A stretch of DNA of 64,000 bases from Cannabis sativa (GCF_029168945.1 NC_083604.1:4952812-5016811); one strand, 5' to 3'; counted from the stretch's first letter, positions 1 to 12,406 are shown. Translations and numbers: made by a program. Notes: generated from the sequence alone by a model not told the origin.

Positions 1-2343
1 ACTATAAGTGAGATATAATAATTACAACAACCTTGAATATAGTAGCAACAACAATGAGATACGGCGATGACAATGATTTTAAAATTATACGATGAGTTTT
101 CTATAAATTTATCAATTTTCTTTTCAGATTTCTATTTTATATGAGGATTCTTTAATGTTTGATCTTTTTCTTTGTGTGTTTAATTATAACATTTGATGTC
201 TCTTTGTTTACTTTATGAATTTTTCTATAATATTAATTTATTTTTCTAAGCAATTTTTCTTTTATTATTAAAAGAAATTATATCAAAAATATTAAAATTT
301 AAAATTTAATATACTGTTAAGATTTAATGATTACTAAACAAAATACAACCGCACGCGAAGCGCGGTTTGATATACTGTTAAGATTTTGAGATATATATAT
401 AAAGGAGAAGTATGAAGCGGTGAGGTGGCGGTCTAAAATTACCTTAAAAACCTTTATCTATTCTCTCCTTAATCCTTACTTTTTTATTATTTTAATTTAA
501 AAAAATTACTCTATATATTTTTATTATTAATTAAAAAAATCGTATAGATTCAATTTTTTTTTTTTTTGAAAATGTCGTATACCCTCAATTTAAATATGTA
601 TATATATATGATATACATCTATTCTATATAAAGTGTGCCTACTTTTTATTTATATTAAAAATAAAATAGTTTTTGAAAAATTCATGGGTCACTTTTTATT
701 TATATATAATAAAATAAATAAAATAAATCTCATTAAATCCAAGAAAATAGGATTGGATTTTTGCTATTGTACATCTACTATTTTTCTCTTCTTCTCTTCT
801 AGAATTACTATTTTCCTATAAAAAACACTCATTAAAAGAAAAAGTTATATTTTAGCACATACAGTATAATTAAGAAGTCATAAAATTTATAATTTCGTCT
901 TCTGTTAAATAAAAATAAAAGCAACTTAAAGCATTATTATAATTATGTTGCTTTGTACATGCTGCGACAAAAAGGAATGTCAATCTTATTAATTTCTCCA
1001 TGTTATAGCTATTAATACAAACCAGAAAAAGAAAAACATTTGCTAAAACCCACCAAAACTTATCATAATTAAACTTGAGGCATTAGATGCAAAAAAAAAG
1101 AAAAAGAAAAAAAAAAGAAAAAAAACAAATGAGAGAGTACATTACAACACTGTTTTTTATCACGTGTTCATAAACTAGAAGCACAATTAAATATATTAGC
1201 GAAATAGTGACTAATATACAAATTTCAGAGTTGACGAAAAACTGCAACTAAATGAGGTAAAGACTACTACAATATTTACTTTATAAAACTTTTGTGTCAA
1301 TATCTTACTATTATTAACACCATTTGATTTGGATGTAGAAAAAATATTTTTGGATTGAGGCGGCAATAAAAATAACTGATACTGTCCAGAGTTTTTATTA
1401 CATGTCATGTGACGCATGTCATAAAAAAATAGATTTATACAATCGCAATGAAAAAATTATATGTGATAAGCCAACATGCGGTCAGGACCACAGTATATTA
1501 CAAAAAACATATAATGTTATTGAAATTAAGTTAAAATAATAATAAAAAAAAAAGATACTAACAATCTTATTATGCATTTTACAGTGCTATAGCATATGTT
1601 GAACTTGATGACAATACAAAGAGCCTATCTGCTGTCATGTTCGCAGATAGAGTGGAAAAAATATTTTCGTGTACTGCTGCCCAACTAATGAAATATACTG
1701 TAAATGTTTAATTTTAAAAAAATAAAATAGTTTTACATGCCTTTCATAAGTTGATTTTTTTTAATTAAATAAGCTATGCACACCATGTCTAATCATTTTA
1801 AAAGAAAATACATCACGGTTTGCTGACCGCCCCTTTGTCGACACTACCATATTCAATTTATCAACGAAAAAATGGACAATCCAGATATATATGGACCCGA
1901 CTAGAATGAAAAGTGCAAAATACAAAAATTACACTATTGTCTCTATCGAAGCAAATGAAGATTGAAATCCACCAACGACTATCATTAGTTTTCTTATCTA
2001 CAATTTTTAGACAAACGTTATCTTCAATTATCAATAATTTAGAGATTGATTTTTAATTTTCTATTTATCTTACACCCATTTAAGTAATGTTTCTTTAAGT
2101 ATTGGAACATCAATTTTTTTTTATTTATTTTTGAATTAACTTAAGAACGTATTTAAATCATCAAACTTTCTTAAACATTAATATATTGTATTCGGTATTC
2201 ACTTTTAATTGACAACATTATAAACTATAATATTTAGATACACATAATAATAATCTCACCTTATAACTAACAATATTTTTTCTTTAATTTTTAATTGTAT
2301 CACTTTCAACTAACATAGAAAAAACTAGCATAAAATTTAGTAT
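1..2343. other. AT-rich gene-free DNA
   Basis: No open frame here resembles a protein and no RNA gene is visible. The stretch has A/T homopolymers, short AT microsatellites near 600 and 2375-2392, and a GC-rich imperfect hairpin at 348-366. That hairpin lies between two copies of a 16-bp direct repeat (310-325 and 371-386). Part of this DNA may belong to the Helitron whose apparent 3' end is at 2371, but no 5' boundary could be fixed. Confidence 0.6.
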
Positions 2344-2371
2344 ACGTGCCTTGCACGTAGCTTTTTGCTAG
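2344..2371 (+). mobile_element. Candidate Helitron 3' terminus
   Basis: A perfect 6-bp stem with a 3-nt loop (2344-2358) is followed nine bases later by CTAG (2368-2371) and a T. Plant Helitrons typically end with a short hairpin about 10 nt before CTRR and insert between A and T, so this fits a 3' end. The 5' end (expected TC after an A) and any Rep/helicase gene were not found, so the element is non-autonomous or its extent is unknown. Confidence 0.5.
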
Positions 2372-2413
2372 TATATATATATATATATATATAAATTTAA
2401 TCACATCAAAGTG

Positions 2414-2930
2414 TAGGGATGCACACGGGACAGGGAATTAGCGGGGAGCCCGTCCCCCATCCCCGTTAAAAATTTTAATCCCCATTCCTACCCATCCTCA
2501 CTTATTCTCTATCGGGGACGGGACGGGAAATCCCTTACTGTAAAAATAAAATTTATTTTAAAAAATTAAATGTATAAAATTATTAAATTACATAAAATAT
2601 AATATATTACATATTATTTACTATTCAATATAGTGATTATTATGCAAAAAGCACAATTTCAAAAATTGTAAAATTGATATTAACATACTAAAAAAAATAT
2701 AAACGCATTTATAAAATATAAAATATTAATAAAAAATAATTAATAAATTAAACGTGTCCATGTCGAGGTGGGGAGTGTCATTCTCGTCCCCACCACGTTT
2801 AACATTCAGAGACAAAATTTGATCTCCGTTCTCGTTCCGTTCTCTACTTAGATGGGAAATCTCCGCACCTAATGGAGCGGGTCCCCACGGGTCACCATCT
2901 CTATCTCCATGAGAAAAATATGCATCCCTA
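2414..2930. mobile_element. MITE of the TAGGGRTG family, copy A
   Basis: The element begins TAGGGATGCA and ends TGCATCCCTA, which are inverted repeats. It is flanked by direct repeats catcaaagtg (2404-2413) and catcaaacac (2931-2940), which agree at 7 of 10 positions. It has no coding capacity. Two other copies with related ends lie at 20477-20980 and 40059-40761, both with exact 10-bp flanking repeats. Confidence 0.7.
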
Positions 2931-3172
2931 CATCAAACACTTACTCATACTAGAAATAAATAAATAAATAAACACTTACCCATAAAACGTTAAAAAAGTA
3001 GTTAGAAAATTCGAAAAGAGAAAAAAAGAAAGAGAAACTGTACAAAGAGAATGATGTAAAAATGGATATTGGCGTGCGTGCATAAATAGCACAGACAAGA
3101 AAATTCCTTTTAACGTATAGAGCCGTTTGGTTTGGTTGAGTTGAATTTTACGAAGCAGAAGCACACACTGTC

Positions 3173-6100
3173 ATGACCGCCATGAAAGCTCTTCTCAATC
3201 CACAACTATCTTTCATTCCCATCTCTTCCCTTTGCGCCGGAAAATCCCCTAATTGGACTCCCAATCACCACATCGGAACACTCGTCAATCTCCACTCGAA
3301 GAATTTCGGACTTCGGATTGGAAGCCGGACATGTTTCACTGCGAGAGCTGTGCTGGAATCGGCCACCATCGACCAGTTCGGACTTTCCGAATCGGATATT
3401 CGGAATCCGGCTGTTTCTTCCACGTATCGGAGTTCGGAGTTGCCGAAGCCGAATCAGACGGTGCTTGATGCTCAGGCTAGGGTTTGTACCGGACCTACTC
3501 AGACTAAACCGCTCAGCGAAGAACAGGCTACTAAGGTTCTCGATACCATTTTGAAATCTGGTAACTACTTTTCTTTGGTTGGGAAATCTGTTAATGTTTA
3601 TTTTATTTTATTTTTTGGTAATTATTTTTGGCAATTTTTCAGCTCGGGGTGAGCTGAAAGATGAGGAAGAAGTGTCAAAGGCACAAATGGGTGCTTTTTT
3701 TGCTGGGATGACGATTCGAGCCAATGCGTTTCCAGAAGCTACACAATGGAGTGAAGGGGAAAGGAGAGCCATGAACACATTTTGGCCACTGCTTGTTCGA
3801 GCACTACCGCCTGATGTGATCTTCATAGCTGATCCCGAAGGATCTATTATAGGTGCTGGGAGTTCAATTGGGCCTCGATTTGTTGGCAATTCTAGTAGCG
3901 AAATGAGATTGGTTGGTGCTCTAAGAGAAGTTTTAGCTGGAGGGCACCTTGGGTTTGAGGAAGTTCAAGGTGTTTTAAGAGATGTTCTTCCATTGAAAAT
4001 GGATAATGATGATGCAATACCCAGTGGTGTAAGTGAATCTTTGCTTTCGGCTTTTTTAATTGGTCAGCGTATGAACAGAGAAACAGACCGCGAATTAAAA
4101 GCTTACTGCCTTGCATTTGATGATGAACTTGGTATTTTCTTTGCGTCTTTCATCAAATTTAGAATTTCATGGGACTGTTTTCAATTGCTTGTTGAGGTTA
4201 ATTTGTTTCATTTATTGATTAACAGGGCCTCCTCCTGTTGCTGATGTTAGATCATTGACCCATTATGGGGAGCCTTATGATGGAAATACTCGTTTTTTTA
4301 GGAGCACTTTGTTTGTAGCTGCAGTTAGATCCTGTTATGGTGAATCTTGCTTGCTTCACGGTGTAGAATGGTTGCCTCCTAAGGTCAGTTTTCTGTTTAA
4401 GTTGAAAGCCAACTTTTTTTTTTCATTCATTACTACATATGCAATTCTATTTGATGCCACCCTGCATTTCAACTTTGCTATTATGATATAACATTACGTA
4501 TTATGTGAAAAATAACTGGACTCTAGCCAATGAAATTTCTCTTCACTGGTTTAGTTACAATACTCTTGTTATTTTTCAGGGAGGAATTACTGAAGAACAA
4601 ATGCTGAAGTTTATGGGAGCCAATACGAATCTCTCTCCCTTGCAAGCAAAAACACTTATCGAGGTGATTGTGGATCCACATGTGTCTTTAAGTTGCTTCT
4701 CTTTGGCATGTTTCTAATTTATGATCTTTTGCTATGCATTTTAACTTTTGTAATTGTTCAAATCTTTATCCTTGTTTCAGGACGAAGAAGTTGGTTTTGC
4801 CTACGTAAGTCAACGTGAAGCCCGGCCATCTCTGTATGAATATCTAGCCAAATTTATTCATTTTGATCTTCCTCTTTGCACTATCTGTTTGTTGAGACAT
4901 TTTCATTTAAACCCCACCACTTGGAATATTTTATTATCGCAAGTATAGGATGATGAATACTGAATTCAGCATATAAGTTTTGCCAAATAGTTTAAGAGTC
5001 ACGAGCATATGCGTATGCTAGGTTTTCGATTCTAGCTTGAATAGATTTGAGCAATGAGCTATCTATAGATTCTAGAATGACCTGTTGACTGGTTTAGAAT
5101 CTGCCATAATTGTTTCCAGAATTTGGTTTCCCTTTTGTCTACAATTCATTGATGGACTAGTAGACCTGGTATTGCTAGTAATTCTGAGAATTTAAACCTG
5201 CTTATGCTATTGTGTTACCATTTCTTGGTACTGCATTCTCGTTTCGAAATTGCTTAGAATTAATTGGCCATCTGGATATTATCTTCTAAAAGAAATTGGT
5301 ATTGGAGTTGAAAGGTTTTGCTAGTAGAGATATGATTAAATTCAAATTTCTTTCAACATGTGGAAGTTTGACGTAGCTGTATTTCCGTGAAGACTGAAGA
5401 GGACAACATTATTCCTTGTGCAGATATTCCTTGATTAGTCTGAGGGAACATATAAAGAAACGCCCTCCGCTGGCAACAACCGAAAAAGTTCAGCAATTTG
5501 TGAGGGTGAGCCCCATACTATATGATTTCAGAGATTGTTCTTCATCAGTTACTTTGCTGTGTCATAACTTTTTATAAATTGCTTGGTTAAGCATTTTCTT
5601 TTTAACTAAATGAAATATAAAAGAAGATAGACATGGGTTTGAACTAACAGAACAACGATAAATGATGTTTTCTTTTCTAAGGCCCGGGGAAAGGAAGCAA
5701 TTGTTTCTGGATTTTATCACGAAGGCTATGAGGAGCCACTTCTAATGCTCATGAAAAGAAGAGGTGTACATGCAGGCTTGGTGGTGAAGGTCAGTTTCTT
5801 GTTTAATGTTGACAGAAATTCCTTAAAGAGCATCTCCCACTAACTGACAATCTAACTTAATCTTAAAACTGTCTACCAAGCCATCAAATCAAATCAAACA
5901 ATTATAAAGATTTTACTTTGCAATTACTATAGGGCGAGGAAGGGGCCCTTTCAATGACGACAAGATCACGGTCACTAAATTCATCTAAAGGACTTCCTGT
6001 AAACTACTGTTCTGGTTTTCGCGCAGCAGGCTTAGGAGTTTCTGAAGTTGATGGTTTGTTTGTGATTGACTATTTCCTTAAATAGATTTCTGTAGCTATG

Positions 6101-6592
6101 TTAGCTGAAAGTTTTATTCTAAGTACGATTCTTTTATCCTTTAAAATGAGTTTCGATTTTATGCAATGCAGGAGTCTCCCTTGAAAGTTTTAGCCTTGAG
6201 GTAAATGCCAAAGACTACGGTATTGAGCCCACCGACACACCAAGAACTGATAGATCGGTAAAATTTTTGAGACATTAAACTCCTGTCTTTACTTGGCTTT
6301 CAAATTTGTTATTTTTTAAACCTTGCGAATGTGATAAGTCGAGTTATGTTTATTCATTGCAATTTAGGTTACGAAGAATATAGAGCTGGGTTTAGCAGCT
6401 CTTCATGGTAAAAAAGGACCAGCTTATGATCGAATCATCTTAAATGCCGGAATGGTCGATCACTTGCTAGGATGTGATGGTGCAGAAGACATATCTGTTG
6501 CACTGGATAGAGCAAGAGAAGCCATCGACAGTGGCAGGGCTCTAAAGAGGTTACTAAATTACATAAAGAACTCAAAGAAAGTACAGAAGTAA
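3173..6592 (+). CDS. Plastid-type anthranilate phosphoribosyltransferase-like (TrpD-fold) protein
   Basis: Ten exons fit canonical GT/AG borders: 3173-3560, 3643-4131, 4226-4383, 4580-4663, 4781-4833, 5424-5505, 5682-5789, 5933-6053, 6172-6257 and 6368-6592, giving 597 residues. Residues 1-60 are Ser/Arg-rich and poor in acids, like a chloroplast transit peptide. Around residues 115-165 is the helical N-terminal domain of glycosyltransferase family 3, and the rest is the family 3 body ending in a helix rich in AREAIDSG-type residues. The match is to the plant protein annotated as putative anthranilate phosphoribosyltransferase (Arabidopsis At1g70570, from memory). The TrpD PRPP loop GTGGD is replaced by YGEPYDG near 306-312, and the KHGNR element by LHGVEW near 336-341, so true tryptophan-pathway activity is doubtful. 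It is tail-to-tail with the PRPP synthetase gene. Family assignment is firm; function is unknown. Confidence 0.88.
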
Positions 6593-7132
6593 GTTCAGAA
6601 ATGCTTGTTTTGATACTACAGAAAAGAAAAACAGTTTGCTTTTTTTTTTTTACTTCACACAAAGGAATCAATATAGGAGCAGGAGAGATCGTTATATTGA
6701 GATTTATACCTCTTTTGTTTTTGCCTTTCATAATTTTGGTCTCTTGTGGGGTTTTTTTTGGGAGGGAACAAGAACATCAAATCAATCTAATTCTTTTATT
6801 CCTTGGTGCTGACACATATTTCTGGTTTTGGGTTTGCTTAATGTAATAAAAATAAAAAACAATGTGACAAAACAATTTGGTATTTAATACAATAAAAGCA
6901 GATGTGAACATCCTTTGATTTTATTAACCTGATGGCAGTATTTAAAATAAAAGCAAAGTACAAAAAGAAAAGAACAGAAAAAATTCTATGTGGCCGCATG
7001 ATTGTCACAAACTCTCTATGACTGCAGGTTTAACATATTCTATAATAGTCTATAGTCTATGCTTGCTGGGAGGGTAGAATTGAATTGAAGCCATGCTTGT
7101 TTTTTTGTTTTTGTTTCTCTTTTTGGTTGTTA
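6593..7132. other. Convergent intergenic region
   Basis: This 540-bp spacer separates the 3' ends of the TrpD-like gene (+) and the PRPP synthetase gene (-), so it must hold both 3' UTRs. AATAAA-like signals occur near 6845-6895 on the plus strand. No separate gene or repeat is visible. Confidence 0.6.
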
Positions 7133-10100
7133 TTATATTTGAAGGGTAGCAGCTATAGAACCAGCCAGGCTAAGAACCTCAAAGGGTGCTTTGAACATCA
7201 CCTGTTGAACAGTCAATGGGCACGAGTCCGTTATCCAGAAGTAGGTCAGACCATTCTCAGGGTGCCCTGCAAAAATACCATTGATATTAAAGGCACCAGA
7301 AGTTTATTATGACTTGTACACTGTCAAAATGTTTTACTGTTTATAAAACAAACGACAAAAGTACATAAAGTGAAAAAGAAAAACGCACATTTGAAAAACG
7401 ACAATATTTCCGAAACACGACGTAGATATGATCAGAATCACAATAAATGACAGAATATGACAGCGACAAAATTCAAAATGACAAAAATATAAAACGGCAT
7501 AAAATTATAGAAAACGACAAGAATACATATTATATATTCTCTATCTAAATGACTGCAAAGATCAAACTGGAAAACAACACAGAGCTACTTAAAACCTATT
7601 TTGCGTAATGAAATGTTTATTCATCATAAAAATGAGGTGAAAGATGAACCAAATGAAAAAATGTGCTCATTCATGCAAAAAAACAAACAAGATTAAAAAA
7701 AATGAGCTAAGATGATAATGAATTACCTTGATTATCATGTTCAAAGCGTTCCCATGATCTGTTAGGAAAGATCCCATGAGTAACATAAGCGCTGATTTTT
7801 GCTGCTCCATGGGCCGCTAATACTTTCTAAATAATATTGAGAGTAAGAAAAGCAAGCAATTTATTCCCTTTGTTGAACATGGAATAGAATTACACATACA
7901 CACAAAACCGCAAAAAATTAAAGGCAGAATACTTGAATGATTTCATTTAAATGCTTTAGTACCCTCCTAGAAATTAGAATTCCTTTTGAATCTTGTCCCT
8001 AGAATGCTAAACTATAATTTGTGCTGTCTTCTAAAATAGAGAGAGAGAGATGCAATTGTTTTACATGATAAGGCAAAACACCACAGATAGGCAAGTCAAA
8101 AACTTGTTCCAACCTTCTCATGAGATTTAAGAAAAGAAAAAGGAAAAAAATAACAGAGTTTTTCCAAGATAAAAGGTATAAGCCTCACTATAGATTTCAC
8201 TCTCCAACCCCAGAAACCATGCTTGCTTTAAAAAATTATAAACTTGAATTTCAATACAACAAATGTAATAAGTAGTGAGCAGGCATGCATACCTGGCATT
8301 CAATCAGGGTACCACCTGATTGGACCAAATCATCAACTATCACAACATGCCGTCCGCTGGGGTCTCCCTCTTTGATACGCACAATTCGTTGGTCACCTTC
8401 CCGAACTTTAGCACAAACAATCTGAATATCAATTGTAAGATGTTAGAAGCAGGTTGGAAGGCACATATTATTAACAAGCATACTTATGAGAGCATACACA
8501 ATTGGTGTTGCTAGAAAATACTCAGATGACCCCATCTATTATTAGCCAAATAAATATTTCATATAAATGACATTTAAATACCGTTGGGAAATGCTGCAGC
8601 TGCTTATGAAATCTTTTCCAAGCTCCATCATCGGGAAAAGCAATGGATATCTGGTAAGAAAGAACCAGCACAGAGCGTCAACAGATTATATGCACTACGG
8701 TTTAAATAGTTCTCAGCTTATCTGCTTATGTCTCCAGATCACTTAATGAAAAAATGTTTGGAAGATCTAAAGCTGGTTTTACTTCAATGAAAAAGTAACA
8801 AATATTGTTTCAAGGCATAAATATTGCCAGTTTACAGTTGCCTAAGGCCCAAAACAAATGCATTCCATTGCCGAAATTCATAAATTTGTCTCAGTATCAC
8901 ATCCTTAACTAGGCATATCAAGGAAGAGTTGCAAACAACCAAAATAATTACCCCATTAATCAAAAAATCATAACACTAACAAGAATAAGCGTTGATGTTG
9001 AAGCTCAGCAAAATTTGAAGACTTGTAGTATCCATTCCATCAAACAATACTTACATTATGCGAATCAGGGAGCTCTTGAAGCCTATTTTTGAGCAAAGGT
9101 ATCCCACTCTCGAAACATGGTAAAATATTGTCCCCAAAGTAGAACCTCTCCTAGGATCAAGAATGCAGGAAAGCAAAGTGGTGAGACAATTTTCCCATAA
9201 AAGCCTTACTTTTCCTAGAGTAGCAAGAAGAAGAAAGCTTGCACCTTAAAAGCTTACAAATATTTGGCACAAACCTGCAAAGCATGGATATCAAATGTCA
9301 CTATACTAGTAGGCCCTCCTCTTGAAATTGGTATATTAGATAAGGTCCTAGCGAGAGTGAAGGCTGTTGCAACATCTCCTTCATCCTCCATACGCTCAGA
9401 AGTTCCCGTGGGGAAAAATGGAAGGACCAATGTGAATGAGGAGATGAACAATTTGGGCAAAGCATAGATTACAGAGAGCTGCTCAAAGATAACTCCTGGG
9501 GAACTAAATGATGCCAAGAACGCCACATGTTGCCCACGAATGCCATGTGCATTGGGGATGAAAATATTGGGGAACCCATCATCAAATTTCCTAACATTTA
9601 CAAATTCAAAAAGAATGTCAAATTTGAGTCTTACTCCATTGCTAAAAATTTAAAGAATCCATTAAAAACATGTTATTATCTTAGATAGACCAGTTCAATC
9701 ACATTCATAACGACCCTATCGGACCCATATAAGAAAAAAATCATGTAATTGAGCATAATTAGATCATGATCAACCTTCAACACCAAAAACCATAGCAAAA
9801 AATAAAAAATAAAAACCTTACAATTGAAGGCAAGTATCGGCACCAAATTGTAGAATCAAAAAGTAAAAATCACAAAATGCGATATAATGAGACACAATTT
9901 CTTGTAAAATTAGCAAAGATAATCGAATTGCTACCTCCATGTAATGGAACGAAGCTCAATGGAGTCAGACTCGGAAGCAACTCTTTCGGCGAGTGCTTTA
10001 GTCTCAGCACAATAGAAAAGACAGACCTTCTTAGAGGTCTTGGCAGCGGAGGTGGAAGCCGCCATGGAAAGTGATGAGGAGGAATGAGACGAAGAGTTGG

Positions 10101-10347
10101 GAACGAATCGAAAAGAATCGGTTTCAATTGTCCAATTCTGAGAGTTTTCAAAGCTCTTGATCTCGCTCCGGACCTGTACTACGAGCCTCTTCTGGTTGGA
10201 AAAGAAGCCATTGGAGAGTGACGATTTCGAAGGAAGAGGAAGAGAGAAAGAGGAAGCTGGTGGTGAAGAAGGTTTCAGAGATTTGAGCGCATGGGAACAC
10301 GCGGGTGTAGTGCGCGACGTCGGAAGAGGTCGAGTGGCCGCCGCCAT
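7133..10347 (-). CDS. PRS3: Ribose-phosphate pyrophosphokinase (PRPP synthetase), plant class II, organellar PRS3 type
   Basis: The enzyme makes 5-phosphoribosyl 1-diphosphate from ribose 5-phosphate and ATP for nucleotide, histidine and tryptophan synthesis. Seven exons fit on the minus strand: 9935-10347, 9275-9590, 9055-9150, 8582-8650, 8293-8421, 7727-7826 and 7133-7266, giving 418 residues. The PRPP-binding loop [13 protein letters not shown] is at residues 324-336. The N-terminal half has the [17 protein letters not shown] opening and the SGxxE-like region of the plant phosphate-independent class. The first 90 or so residues are Ser/Pro/Arg-rich and look like an organellar presequence, matching PRS3 rather than the cytosolic PRS4. 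A further in-frame ATG lies 12 codons upstream (10383). An internal ATG at 10065 would give a presequence-free protein. Exon phases are consistent throughout. Confidence 0.93.
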
Positions 10348-10791
10348 GTGGCGGTTACTGGTTTTTTCTCCGGTTCCGACCACGGCGATAGATTGCTTTG
10401 GTTCGTGTCCAGCTGAGCTGAGGTGACTACTGACTCAGTCTCAAATATGCGACAGTTGTTGTCATGTGTCAAACGAATGAAACGATCATCTTCTTCATTT
10501 TTACCAAATTGCCCTTCATTTTTTGTGAAAATTGCTTTTACAGTCAAAACGCCACCGTTTGGAGTATTATGTTTTTTTCTTAATGTTTTTTTTTTTCCTT
10601 TTCTTTTTTCTTTTTCTTTCAACAAATATCTAATTTATTTGTTTTTAATGAAATAGAATATGTAACTGTAATTACTCATTAATATTCTTTTTTTTTTCTA
10701 TAAAGATACTCATTTAAATTCTTAAATACAAACATTTTTTTTTTTTTGATATTTTTAGGGTAGCATAATGATATTACAATTTTGAGATATT
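10348..10791. promoter_or_regulatory. Upstream region of the PRPP synthetase gene
   Basis: This is the 5' flank of the minus-strand PRPP synthetase gene. It contains a 5' leader, a long CT/T-rich tract (10565-10620) and AT-rich DNA up to the long-TIR element at 10792. No definite TATA box could be chosen. Confidence 0.4.
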
Positions 10792-11301
10792 GGCAGCTAA
10801 ACCACTTGAATTTTAAAATTTTTAACACTTAACTACAAAAATTAATTTTTTGGGGCAAACCAACCTAAACTCTCATTTCGTTTTTATCTCTACACCTCCG
10901 TCCAAAAATTATAAGTGTCATGGTGGACTATCCACGTGTACACGTAGCAATTTTTTAGTGATCCACGTAATATTAATTATTAAAACATTATAAAAAATAA
11001 TTTAAAAAATTATAAAAAAAAATATTTTCTTTTCTTTTTTTCTTTTTTTTTTCCTTTTCCTTTTCCTTTTTCCTTACTTCGTCTTCTTCACTAAAAAAGC
11101 CCTAGCGAACCCTAGCACCCAACCCCCCTCACACACTCTCTCTCTCATGATGCACAACGGCGACAACCAACCCGACCCCCCCCCCCTTTCTTTTCTTGTG
11201 CGGCGTCGGAGCCACTAACGAACTAGGAGCCCACAAAATTGGAATCCCCAAGCCCCGACCTCCTCCTCTCCCCAATCTCTCAACCAACTCCGGCGACCAC
11301 C

Positions 11302-11381
<80 letters not shown>

Positions 11382-11829
11382 CAAGAAAGAGAAAAAGATG
11401 ATTTGGGAAGGAGAAGATTGGGAGAGAGAAAGAGAGGGCCTGGGTGCTTCGGCTCCGGCCTGGGTGCTTTGGCTCCAGTGGTGAGACGAGAGAGAGAAAG
11501 AGAGGGCCTGGGAGGGGGTTTAGTAGAAAAAGAAGAAAAAACAGAGAAAGAATAAGAAAAAGAAAAAGAAAAAGAAAACTAAAAACAAATATTTTTATTT
11601 TATTTTTTAAATATTAATAATTATTTTTTAAAATTTATATTACGTGGACCACTAAAATTTGCCACGTGTATAAGTGTGTACACGTGGACAATTCACCGTG
11701 GCACTTAACTATGTTTTTTGGACGGATGGGTACAAAGCAAAACATAATGAAAATTTAAGTAGTTTTGGCCCCCAAAAAATTAATTTTTGGGATTAAATGT
11801 TAAAAAATTTAAAGTTTCGAACTATGTCC
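10792..11829. mobile_element. Non-autonomous long-TIR element (Mutator-like), possibly Pack-type
   Basis: About 210-220 bp at the left (10792-11010) reappear inverted at the right (11605-11829) with moderate divergence. Shared blocks include CCACGTGTACAC, GGACGGA/TCCGTCC and the long A/T runs. The interior (11080-11560) is strikingly GC-rich, with CT/GA tracts and phrases resembling a plant gene leader or first exon, so it may be captured gene DNA. No transposase is present. A clear target duplication was not found, so the superfamily is inferred from TIR length only. Confidence 0.65.
11305..11377. repeat. (GA)n microsatellite
   Basis: About 36 uninterrupted GA dinucleotides sit inside the interior of the long-TIR element. 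Arg/Glu-repeat open frames over this stretch are products of the repeat. Confidence 0.97.
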
Positions 11830-11944
11830 TTTTTCTTTTTTCCATCCCTCCCTTACCACTAAAACTAGCTTCAGTCACTTTTTTTTTTCAAAATTAAATA
11901 TACTGGATTTGTAGAGAGCAGGAACTTTGAGATAATTCACAGCT

Positions 11945-12072
11945 TATTAAGAGTTAGTCCCACATTGCTAATGTATGGAAATAAATTGTGTATATAAGAT
12001 GAATGGGCTACTCCTCCCATTGCCAATTGATTTTGAGATGGAACACTATTCACCTTATCCCAAATTCTAACA
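11945..12072 (+). repeat. TRIM LTR 1
   Basis: It starts TATTAAGAG, a decayed form of the TG start, and ends CTAACA just before the primer-binding site variant TGGTATAAGAGC. It is closer in sequence to LTR 3 than to LTR 2. Confidence 0.85.
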
Positions 12073-12406
12073 TGGTATAAGAGCAAACACAAACAAACAA
12101 AAAATCTCTAGCGCTATCCAACCCCCGAAAAAAACCCCGATCGAAGTAGAGCCAAAAAAAAAGAGCCACCAAAAATCCAAAAAAAACTGATCCAATAAGA
12201 GCCAAAAAGTTAAAAAAAATACCACTTGTGATTCGGGGATATATATAGTGAGCGAAAAAAAAGAGCGACCAAAAATTCAAAAATATTGATCCAAAAAGTA
12301 GAGCAAAAGAGTCACTTGTGATCAGGGATAGTGAGCCAAAAAAGAGTTGCTTACGATCGAGTTGTCCAAGATGGTGAGCAAATAAAATAGCTACCATCTT
12401 GGGGGG

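Noticed and set aside
346..382. GC hairpin as a second Helitron 3' end
   Set aside because: No CTRR-type end follows the hairpin at the usual distance; the sequence downstream reads TTTGATATACTGTT.
3608..4116. Minus-strand open frames opposite exon 2 of the TrpD-like gene
   Set aside because: They are antisense shadows of a conserved coding exon.
11196..11555. Open frames full of Arg-Glu repeats
   Set aside because: They are translations of the (GA)n microsatellite inside a long-TIR element; no gene signal remains without the repeat.
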